This document shows, one piece after another, positions 1 through 5,271 of a stretch of 5,310 nt of DNA. The stretch is from Puniceicoccales bacterium (GTDB lineage: Bacteria > Verrucomicrobiota > Verrucomicrobiia > Opitutales > LL51). Made by a program: the position numbers and the translations under genes. The notes below the pieces were generated by a model that worked only from the letters and a program-made list of their open reading frames with translations, did no database searches and was not told the DNA's origin. The first letter of the stretch is position 1, and each line of letters starts with the position of its first letter. The stretch lies in the NCBI GenBank assembly GCA_031259665.1, contig JAIRLD010000060.1:1-5310 (forward strand). The letters are read 5' to 3'.

Positions 1-29
1 CCCGCCCAGCGGCGTAGCCGCGGGGCGGG
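1..29. repeat. GC-rich hairpin at left edge (H1)
   Basis: Positions 1-7 (CCCGCCC) pair with 23-29 (GGGCGGG). After an A8/G22 mismatch, 9-13 (GCGGC) pair with 17-21 (GCCGC) around a GTA loop, giving 12 base pairs. The stem is immediately followed by CCTTGGCC (30-37). The same octamer closes the hairpin at 5199-5233, so H1 may be the tip of a longer stem whose left arm lies outside the window. No U-run follows, so it does not look like a simple intrinsic terminator on the + strand. Confidence 0.75.
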
Positions 30-40
30 CCTTGGCCCCT

Positions 41-79
41 GCGGTTTGATTCAGTGGCATCGCTACTGGACCAAACCGC
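41..79. repeat. Long hairpin H2 (left copy)
   Basis: GCGGTTTG (41-48) pairs with CAAACCGC (72-79). After one A49/C71 mismatch, 50-58 pair with 62-70, with two G-U pairs, around an ATC loop. That makes 17 pairs in 39 bases. It is part of the left copy of the inverted repeat that flanks the gene block. Its counterpart at 5138-5176 is also a nearly perfect hairpin despite many base differences. Confidence 0.8.
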
Positions 80-89
80 AAAACCAGGT

Positions 90-110
90 CCAGGAGGCGG
101 TGCCTCCTGG
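90..110. repeat. Hairpin H3 (left copy)
   Basis: CCAGGAGGC (90-98) pairs perfectly with GCCTCCTGG (102-110) around a GGT loop, giving nine pairs. The arms contain AGGAGG and CCTCCT, which match the Shine-Dalgarno and anti-Shine-Dalgarno cores; this may be coincidence. The right-hand counterpart at 5112-5125 is three bases shorter and has a weaker stem. Confidence 0.8.
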
Positions 111-117
111 CGGGGAT

Positions 118-140
118 TCTAAGGGCGCGCAGCCCTTAGA
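118..140 (+). repeat. Hairpin H4, possible terminator of an upstream gene
   Basis: TCTAAGGGC (118-126) pairs with GCCCTTAGA (132-140) around GCGCA, giving nine pairs. The stem is followed on the + strand by TAATTATTTT (141-150). This loosely resembles an intrinsic terminator for a + strand gene to the left of the window, but the T-run is interrupted. The right copy of the inverted repeat holds only the first arm and loop of this hairpin. Confidence 0.55.
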
Positions 141-169
141 TAATTATTTTGCAAAATGTTAATTCTCTG

Positions 170-197
170 TTGACATTTGCCATGAAATTTCTAACTT
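170..197 (+). promoter_or_regulatory. Candidate sigma70-type promoter for the pilus-like operon
   Basis: A perfect -35 hexamer TTGACA lies at 170-175. A weak -10 candidate TAACTT (192-197, 3 of 6 consensus bases) follows after 16 bases. Transcription would begin near 204, leaving about 20 bases of leader before the ATG at 223. The surrounding GTTGACATTT (169-178) recurs exactly upstream of the phosphorylase-like gene (3669-3678). The weak -10 keeps this a moderate call. Confidence 0.4.
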
Positions 198-222
198 TCC
201 CGATGGTAGGTCGAGATTCAGG

Positions 223-1929
223 ATGGCGAAGGATAAGAGTAAAATAGTATTATGTGTAGCGGATGACAGCGTATGTCTTTGCCAAGTTACCGAGCAGAAG
301 GGTCGCGCATTTATTCTTTCGAGCCAGATTGTCCAGGCGGAACATTTTGGACAAAATGAGGAAAATTGGTTGGAGAAAGCGCTAAAAATTTTTAGACCAA
401 AACTACTCAAAAAAGTAACAGATGTTCTCGTTTCGACGACATTGACCCATTACATTCCCCTCGAAGTTTTTTATCTACACGAAGAAAATTTCGTCAAAAC
501 CACACTTTTTGAATTGGAACACTCGCTGGGCGATAAAATTTCGCAATTCAAATTCGGAGTCTACCGGACTGGAAAGAATAATATTGCCCATGTATTTCTA
601 GCTCCCAAAACGGTGATGACAAGATTGGGGGAAATGCTAGAAACCGTGGGGATTAGAAAACCCAAAATCTTACTTTCTCCTGTCATGTTTATTGAGGAGG
701 GTAAGCGGCAAACAGTGAGTACGGATACCATTTTTCTCAATGTTGGTCGCAATCTCCTTTCCTTTGTTTTTCGCAAAGGAGAAGAAATCGCTTCCCATTT
801 ACTGCCCATAAAATGGGATGTATTGGCAAAAAAAATGTCGCAAATTATTAATCAAAGTTGTTCCGAAGAGGATATTTACCGGTTCATCAAGAATGCGCAA
901 AAACAGAAATTCAATCCAGCTATCCAATATGCATTAGACGAATTTTTTGTGGAACTCTATCGGGAGATTATTCAGCAGGTCAACCAATATTTTGGCGAAA
1001 ATGATCGTGTTAGCTGGATTGTTGGAGGCCGCCATGATCAACTATACGGCATTCAGCAGCGGCTGAGCGGAATAGTAGAGCAAAAAATTATTCCATACCG
1101 GGTCGCTTTTAAGCAGCAAATTTCACCGTCCATCGGAATGGATATTATTGCCGTAATGGAGCCTTTTTTACCCGGGTTGCTCGCAACGGCTACACTCGAT
1201 AAAAAACAACTGGCCGAAGTGGTCAATTTGCAGACGGATACAATCGTCATCAGAGCGAAACCGGAAGGATCGTTTTTCTATCAAAATTTCACCACCGAAC
1301 TAACTTGTCTTGCATCGGCGTTGTTGTATTTTTCGCAGTATCTCAATTGTCAGTATATCACCGACGAGGTTTATAATAAAAAATTGCTCGCCGAACAGGG
1401 CGAGATGGTACGCATTTCCAAAGAAATCGAAAGCGTTAATGAACACATTCGGGAACAAAAAAAGTTATTGGGCAATGTCTTAGTTTACATTGAGCAGAAT
1501 CGAAAATGGTGCGAATTATTCAATGCGCTACAAAATATTTTCGTCGAAGCAGAAAATGCCCACCTCACTTCATTCGCATGGAATACGCAACCCGCAAAAG
1601 ATAGCGATTACAAAACCAAAGAAACTAAAAAAACTACCGCCACAAAAGAAGGAAAAGAAGCAAAAGTGGCTAAGAAAAATGTGGTTGAGAGCCCTAAAGT
1701 AACCTCGACGATCGGCATGACAGGAAGAATGTTCATCGGTGACGTAGCGATTACCAAGGATGTGGAACGGGAGTTTAATACTAAATTCAATGCGATGTTT
1801 GATAAAATTCGCCAATTACCATTTTGTGCCGAGCTTGGCGATATAAAGGTAAATGTTCCCGAAAACGGTCAAATCACCTTCCGGTGTACCATGAAAGTCA
1901 ATCCTAAATCTAAAATTATGGCGCTATGA
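223..1929 (+). CDS. PilM/GspL-like actin-fold protein with C-terminal PilN-like domain (Amuc_1101 type)
   Basis: 568 residues. Residues ~7-330 resemble the actin-like PilM/GspL cytoplasmic scaffold: an N-terminal strand pair (IVLCVADDSVCLCQV), a central strand motif (IFLNVGRNLLSFVF, ~170-183) and a C-terminal WIVGGR (~265-270) where PilM/FtsA relatives carry a nucleotide-binding glycine motif. Residues ~358-374 form a weakly hydrophobic stretch that may be the membrane segment. A coiled-coil-like helix (~380-435) follows, then a PilN-like ferredoxin-fold region with strands near 446-453, 498-508 and 540-558. A lysine/threonine-rich insert (~458-485) splits that last domain. Expected role: inner-membrane alignment platform of a type IV pilus-like machine, bridging the cytoplasmic ATPase and the PilO-like partner encoded next. 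The ATG at 223 is the only plausible start after the in-frame stop at 160-162; its Shine-Dalgarno is weak (AGG at 208-210). The stop overlaps the next start (ATGA). I am confident of the family and less so of the domain borders. Confidence 0.75.
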   Translation: MAKDKSKIVLCVADDSVCLCQVTEQKGRAFILSSQIVQAEHFGQNEENWLEKALKIFRPKLLKKVTDVLVSTTLTHYIPLEVFYLHEENFVKTTLFELEHSLGDKISQFKFGVYRTGKNNIAHVFLAPKTVMTRLGEMLETVGIRKPKILLSPVMFIEEGKRQTVSTDTIFLNVGRNLLSFVFRKGEEIASHLLPIKWDVLAKKMSQIINQSCSEEDIYRFIKNAQKQKFNPAIQYALDEFFVELYREIIQQVNQYFGENDRVSWIVGGRHDQLYGIQQRLSGIVEQKIIPYRVAFKQQISPSIGMDIIAVMEPFLPGLLATATLDKKQLAEVVNLQTDTIVIRAKPEGSFFYQNFTTELTCLASALLYFSQYLNCQYITDEVYNKKLLAEQGEMVRISKEIESVNEHIREQKKLLGNVLVYIEQNRKWCELFNALQNIFVEAENAHLTSFAWNTQPAKDSDYKTKETKKTTATKEGKEAKVAKKNVVESPKVTSTIGMTGRMFIGDVAITKDVEREFNTKFNAMFDKIRQLPFCAELGDIKVNVPENGQITFRCTMKVNPKSKIMAL

Positions 1930-2816
1930 AAAAGATAATGCATAGGAGTTTACAAATATGTTTTCCCATCGTGCTGCTCCTTGTCATTTTTGCACTGGGC
2001 CATTTGTGTTGGAGTCGGTACGCATATATCATTTCGATGGGCGATAGCAATGGCAGGGCGAAGGAGGAAATCCAAAAGTTATCCCAAGGTAACCCCTTTC
2101 CTTCGAAGGAAAATTTACAGAAAATTACTCAAAAATCAAAGGATTACGACATCGATTACCAACTCTATACCGCAACGCATAAACCGCTTGATCTAGAATT
2201 TTTAAAGATCCAAAGACCTAAGAATGAGGTGGATTTTTATTTTTTATTGATGGCCTATACCAATTTCCTGACGAATTACGCCAAGGAATCGGCCGTCAAT
2301 ATCCCTTCCAATACGGCTTTCGGCTTTGAACCCTATGCCCAAAAAGATGTGATTCCCAACCGAAAGCATATCGACGCACTCTATAAGCAAAGTAAAATTG
2401 TCGCAAAATTATTAATATTGCTCTTTGACTCCAATGTCTATGGTATGAACCTGCATAGCCTATCCCGGGAAAGCGTCGACAGCGACAGCAAAACCCAAAA
2501 ATCCGGTGATAGTACTGGGACTTTGGATCAGAATAAGGCGACCGCTATCCGGAAAAATGATCTGAAATCCTATCTTTTTAGCCTAGAATTTTCCTGCCAT
2601 ACCAACGCCCTCCGCAATTACATCAATAGGCTACAGGAATATGGATTACCGGTAATTGTACGCGCATTGACGATCGGTGATGAAAACAAAAATTCCTCCG
2701 GAAATACCATTTTGTCGACGGAAAAGGTGAAGGTTTCGATGATATTGGAATGGTTATTTATTCGGGATGAAAAGGATGATGAAAAAAATGATTTAAAGCT
2801 GGAAGATAAAAAATGA
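1926..2816 (+). CDS. PilO-like pilus assembly protein (Amuc_1100 family)
   Basis: 296 residues. A single N-terminal membrane segment (~8-29, SLQICFPIVLLLVIFALGHL) is followed by a periplasmic body, the topology of PilO/GspM. NPFPSKENL (~56-64) and FGFEPYAQKDVIPNRKHIDALYKQ (~132-155, interrupted by ordinary residues) match my memory of the Amuc_1100 family, as does a ferredoxin-like C-terminal part: SLEFSCHTNALRNYINRL (~219-236), then strands at ~242-250 and ~267-279. Between them is a Ser/Asp/Lys-rich linker (~181-210) that looks disordered, and the extreme C-terminus is highly charged. Expected role: dimerise with the PilN-like part of the preceding protein and hold the periplasmic platform. 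The start overlaps the previous stop by four bases, so translation is probably coupled; an internal ATG at 1938 is an alternative start. Confidence 0.75.
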   Translation: MKKIMHRSLQICFPIVLLLVIFALGHLCWSRYAYIISMGDSNGRAKEEIQKLSQGNPFPSKENLQKITQKSKDYDIDYQLYTATHKPLDLEFLKIQRPKNEVDFYFLLMAYTNFLTNYAKESAVNIPSNTAFGFEPYAQKDVIPNRKHIDALYKQSKIVAKLLILLFDSNVYGMNLHSLSRESVDSDSKTQKSGDSTGTLDQNKATAIRKNDLKSYLFSLEFSCHTNALRNYINRLQEYGLPVIVRALTIGDENKNSSGNTILSTEKVKVSMILEWLFIRDEKDDEKNDLKLEDKK

Positions 2817-3646
2817 CAAAAATATCAAAGTTCTTAATTTTCATTACGCTTATTTTTTTAGCGGCTTCGGTGGAACGCGCGATCGAAGCTTGGCGTTTAC
2901 GCTCCGATAAAGGAAAATCCAATTCCAATCCGATAGCCCAGAAGCGGTCCGCAGTTGTCGAACGCGAAACGATCGATATCGCAGATGTTACATGGAAAAC
3001 TCCGAAAACGGTTCCTCACGGAGAAAACTGGACCTTTGACCTCTTCACATCACCCACCATCGTACGGGAAGGAACGGAATTCAAAGCGACACTTCCTTGG
3101 CTGAAAAAAAGTCAATCGACGATTAATTTCGAGGTCGTTAAAGTGGACAAAAAAATTTATCCCCTCCAATTTTCCGGCTACTTCAATCGACCTACAGTCG
3201 ATGGCCAAACGGATCCATCGATTTGCTTTATGCTCGGTGATGCACAAACCCACGAATCGCTACAAGTACAATCGGGGCAGATTATCAAACGCCATAACGT
3301 TGAAATTTTGAGCTTTACCGAAAAGGGTCCCGACGGAACCGTTCAAGGTTACCCGCAACTAAAAATCATGGATCGCAATATCAATCGGGAAATAATTTTG
3401 ACGCCGGAAAAAAAATATTATGACCAACTATTCGACATCCGTCTGCGTTCGAAAATCGATGAAAAAGAAATTTCCATTTCCTCCATAGGGGAAGAATTTT
3501 CCATCGGCGATGATCAATATGTGCTCAAAAAAATTGACGAAGAAAAAAAGACCCTCGATTTTTCGCAAAAAGTCGGCAAAGATTACTGTAATTTTTCATT
3601 AGAATTTGCTACAAAAAATCTCTCTCCAACCGCAAAAACAACTTAA
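2813..3646 (+). CDS. Membrane-anchored beta-rich pilus-system protein (Amuc_1099/PilP type)
   Basis: 277 residues. The N-terminus (KISKFLIFITLIFLAASV, ~3-20) is a membrane anchor or uncleaved signal; no lipobox cysteine is present. A basic, polar linker (~28-50) follows. WTFDLFTSPTIVREG (~73-87) resembles the conserved aromatic 'DLFTPP' element I associate with the Verrucomicrobiota Amuc_1099 family. Two beta-rich modules follow, ~105-170 (FSGYF to EILSF) and ~205-250 (LFDIR to KTLDF), and could be small beta-sandwich domains like those of PilP. By position (third after PilM/N- and PilO-like genes) and topology it should link the inner-membrane platform to the outer-membrane secretin. The start overlaps the preceding stop by four bases. 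The secretin gene expected next is not in the window. The family assignment is less secure than for the two upstream genes. Confidence 0.6.
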   Translation: MTKISKFLIFITLIFLAASVERAIEAWRLRSDKGKSNSNPIAQKRSAVVERETIDIADVTWKTPKTVPHGENWTFDLFTSPTIVREGTEFKATLPWLKKSQSTINFEVVKVDKKIYPLQFSGYFNRPTVDGQTDPSICFMLGDAQTHESLQVQSGQIIKRHNVEILSFTEKGPDGTVQGYPQLKIMDRNINREIILTPEKKYYDQLFDIRLRSKIDEKEISISSIGEEFSIGDDQYVLKKIDEEKKTLDFSQKVGKDYCNFSLEFATKNLSPTAKTT

Positions 3647-3669
3647 GTCAACCTTAAAGTCAATTTGAG

Positions 3670-3697
3670 TTGACATTTTATAAAATTTTCCGCTAAT
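3670..3697 (+). promoter_or_regulatory. Candidate promoter for the phosphorylase-like gene
   Basis: A perfect TTGACA (3670-3675) is followed after 16 bases by GCTAAT (3692-3697, 4 of 6 consensus bases). The start would be near 3704, about 35 bases before the ATG at 3739. A six-base inverted repeat, GTCAAC (3647-3652) with GTTGAC (3669-3674), overlaps the -35 and could be an operator half-site pair or chance. The promoter lies in the only real gap between genes, which supports separate transcription of the fourth gene. Confidence 0.45.
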
Positions 3698-3738
3698 AGC
3701 ATTGGGTTTGTTGGCAAGACAAAACTAATTTGATTACA

Positions 3739-5073
3739 ATGGAAAGAGATCATACAATTTCACGGGACTTTATTAGACCCTCCTACGCGTACCTTATCGA
3801 AAAAAAACGGGATGGTGGAGAGTTTACAGATGACGAAATGCGCTTCATTGCAAATTCGATTTTGGATAAAACCATCCCAGATCATCAGCTCGCCGCCTGG
3901 GCTATGGCAATCTATTTTCAGGGCATGACTCCCCAGGAAATTGCTGTGTTTACCGAGGAAATGATGCTAACCGGTGAAGTATTCGAACTCCCCCGCATCA
4001 CGAAACCAAAACTGGATCGCTACGCAACCGGTGGCGTCGGCGACAAAACGGGTTTAGTTTTGATCCCTTTAGCGGCGGCCTGTGGTATCGCAATCCCGTC
4101 GATGATCGGTGAAGAGGAGGGTTTCGTGATCAGTGATCTCGACAAATTGCGCTCCATTCCCGGGTTTCAAACGAATATTCCTCAAGACCAGTTCGTTAAA
4201 CAATTGCAGCAAACCGGCTGCGCAGTTATCGAACAACGCCCGGAAATTACGCCGATTAATACGTTCCTTTTTAAATTACGTAGGGAAACGGGAACGGTTC
4301 CGAGTATCCCGTTGCTGACCAGTAGTCTGTTGAGTAAGAAATTTTCGGAGGGCGCAGATAGTCTGGTAGTCGACGTCAAATGGGGTAATGGGGCCTATGT
4401 GCGCGACGTCGAAAACGCTAAACAATTGGGCCGTATGGTAACCCGTGTCGCAAAATCTATGAATCGCAAATGCGTCGCATTGATCACGGATATGAATCAA
4501 CCCCTAGGGAATTGCGTGGGAACGGGACTCGAAATGCAAGAAGTTTTGCGACTGCTACGGGGCGAGAGTGATCCCGAATTGGACGAACTCATTCTGCGCC
4601 TGGGTATGGAAATGGTGCGTCTGGCCGGAGTCGCCGGTTCAACACTCTCGGCTAAACAAATGGTACGTAAACATTTAACCGATGGCGTTGCCCTCGGAAA
4701 ATTGCGCGAAATGATCGAAGCTCAGGGTGGCGATCCAAGCTACATCGATGATCCCGATAAGTTTCCTAAGGCAAAGTATGTAAAAAAATTGCCGGCGGCT
4801 AAACGGGGCTACGTCCATACCATCGATTCGGAAATGCTAGCACATGGCGTCCAAATTCTAGCACGCAAGCGGGATGGATCCATTGACCATATGGTCGGCG
4901 TTTCCGATGTTAAAAAAATTGGCTATCAAGTGAAACAGGGCGAAGCACTCATGATGATCCATTACAACGATGAAATTAATTTGGAGTCGGCATTGGAATT
5001 TTTGCGCTCCTCTTACCGCTTGGCCCCCAAACGACCAACACAGAATGATCTAATTGTCGAACGAGTCGCTTAG
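3739..5073 (+). CDS. Thymidine/pyrimidine-nucleoside phosphorylase family protein with altered phosphate site
   Basis: 444 residues, near the usual 430-440. Family architecture is complete: helical N-domain (YLIEKKRDGGEFTDDE, ~18-33), ATGGVGDKTGLVL (~96-108), LDKLRSIPGF (~134-143), SIPLLTSSLLSKK (~189-201), TDMNQPLGNCVGTGLE (~250-265) and a C-terminal PYNP_C-like domain (~355-430). The normal reaction is phosphorolysis of thymidine to thymine and deoxyribose-1-phosphate in nucleoside salvage. With a constant offset of +10 to E. coli DeoA numbering, the pyrimidine contacts remain (R181, S196, K200). The phosphate contacts K84, S86, S95, S113 and T123 become R94, A96, G105, I123 and D133, and the SGRGLGHTGGT loop is replaced by IGEEEGFVISD. 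Activity as a phosphorylase is therefore doubtful. ATG 3739 is preferred over a TTG at 3730 because it is the stronger start codon; neither has a clear Shine-Dalgarno. Confidence 0.85.
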   Translation: MERDHTISRDFIRPSYAYLIEKKRDGGEFTDDEMRFIANSILDKTIPDHQLAAWAMAIYFQGMTPQEIAVFTEEMMLTGEVFELPRITKPKLDRYATGGVGDKTGLVLIPLAAACGIAIPSMIGEEEGFVISDLDKLRSIPGFQTNIPQDQFVKQLQQTGCAVIEQRPEITPINTFLFKLRRETGTVPSIPLLTSSLLSKKFSEGADSLVVDVKWGNGAYVRDVENAKQLGRMVTRVAKSMNRKCVALITDMNQPLGNCVGTGLEMQEVLRLLRGESDPELDELILRLGMEMVRLAGVAGSTLSAKQMVRKHLTDGVALGKLREMIEAQGGDPSYIDDPDKFPKAKYVKKLPAAKRGYVHTIDSEMLAHGVQILARKRDGSIDHMVGVSDVKKIGYQVKQGEALMMIHYNDEINLESALEFLRSSYRLAPKRPTQNDLIVERVA

Positions 5074-5111
5074 TTTTTGCCCAATGACTGCGCGCCCTTA
5101 GAATCCCCGCC

Positions 5112-5125
5112 AGGAGGCACCTCCT
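5112..5125. repeat. Short hairpin H3' (right copy)
   Basis: AGGAG (5112-5116) pairs with CTCCT (5121-5125) around GCAC. It is a shortened version of H3, which has nine pairs. CACCTCCT (5118-5125) equals the anti-Shine-Dalgarno octamer at the 3' end of typical bacterial 16S rRNA; no rRNA gene is present here. Confidence 0.5.
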
Positions 5126-5137
5126 AGACCTGATTTT

Positions 5138-5176
5138 GCGGATTGATCCAGTGGCTTCTCCACTGGATTAATCCGC
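5138..5176. repeat. Long hairpin H2' (right copy)
   Basis: Positions 5138-5154 pair with 5160-5176, giving 17 consecutive pairs including one G-U, with a CTTCT loop. It is the homologue of H2 at 41-79 but better paired. It lies about 65 bases after the last gene and could stabilise or help end the transcript, although the following bases (AAGGTCCAAC) are not a U-run. Confidence 0.8.
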
Positions 5177-5189
5177 AAGGTCCAACTAG

Positions 5190-5233
5190 AAAAAAAGTGG
5201 TCAAGGCTATGCGCATCGCGCATAGCCTTGGCC
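5190..5233 (-). terminator. Probable intrinsic terminator on the minus strand (hairpin plus seven T)
   Basis: Positions 5199-5214 pair with 5218-5233, giving 16 pairs with one G-U and an ATC loop. Read on the minus strand the stem is followed after two bases by seven T (the A-run at 5190-5196), the classic intrinsic terminator form. It would stop a leftward gene lying beyond the right edge. AAAAAGTG (5192-5199) also has a perfect inverse at 5248-5255 (CACTTTTT), so a larger structure could act in the + direction and end the phosphorylase-like transcript. Confidence 0.6.
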
Positions 5234-5271
5234 AACAATTTCAAAAACACTTTTTAAAAATTTTGACCCTT

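Larger units (their letters stand above)
41..132 (+). repeat. Left copy of ~90-bp inverted repeat flanking the gene block
   Basis: Positions 41-132 align with the reverse complement of 5088-5176. Positions 100-132 are identical over 33 bases to the complement of 5088-5120. The remainder (41-99) aligns with scattered substitutions and a three-base gap around 97-99. The copy contains H2, H3 and the first arm plus loop of H4. Its position directly before the promoter of the pilus-like operon, with its partner directly after the last gene, means the pair brackets all four genes. The structure suggests a dispersed palindromic intergenic repeat. No transposase or target-site duplication is visible. 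Confidence 0.85.
5088..5176 (-). repeat. Right copy of ~90-bp inverted repeat flanking the gene block
   Basis: Reverse-complement copy of 41-132, beginning 14 bases after the stop codon of the phosphorylase-like gene. The innermost 33 bases (5088-5120) are perfect; the outer part is diverged and lacks three bases in the H3 loop region. The match stops one base into the second arm of H4, so the right copy cannot form that hairpin. This suggests the copy was cut by a deletion or insertion endpoint next to the gene, or that the left copy was extended. Confidence 0.85.

Noticed and set aside
1..140. CRISPR array or tRNA cluster in the hairpin-rich left flank
   Set aside because: The palindromes differ from each other, have no regular repeat-spacer period, and none folds into a cloverleaf with a CCA-type acceptor.
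146..157. ATTTTGCAAAAT palindrome upstream of the first promoter as an operator
   Set aside because: A single AT-rich 12-base palindrome is easily expected by chance and has no second copy in the window.
159..410. 83-residue minus-strand open frame over the operon leader and the start of the first gene
   Set aside because: It lies opposite the well-supported PilM-like gene, has no Shine-Dalgarno and no recognisable domain. The other open frames antisense to or inside the four genes (such as 561-809, 1053-1250, 1570-1815, 3050-3253 and 4182-4500) were dropped for the same reason.
1944..1960. AGGAG followed by ATG (1958) as an alternative start for the second gene
   Set aside because: That ATG is out of frame with the PilO-like reading frame; the ATGA overlap at 1926 is consistent with the other junction.
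3647..3674. GTCAAC/GTTGAC inverted repeat as a terminator after the third gene
   Set aside because: The stem is only six AT-containing pairs with a 16-base loop and no proper T-run. It is more plausibly part of the following promoter region or chance.
3730..3738. TTG start giving three extra residues on the phosphorylase-like protein
   Set aside because: A TTG without a Shine-Dalgarno is less likely than the ATG nine bases downstream, and the added residues match nothing in the family.
3799..3808. Eight-A runs (near 827, 3406 and 3800) as programmed frameshift sites
   Set aside because: Each lies in a frame that continues intact with family-like sequence on both sides, and no alternative frame of interest follows.
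5112..5125. AGGAGG and CACCTCCT in H3' as a ribosome-binding or 16S-derived element
   Set aside because: No start codon is suitably spaced and no other 16S-like sequence is present; the match is short and explained by the palindrome.
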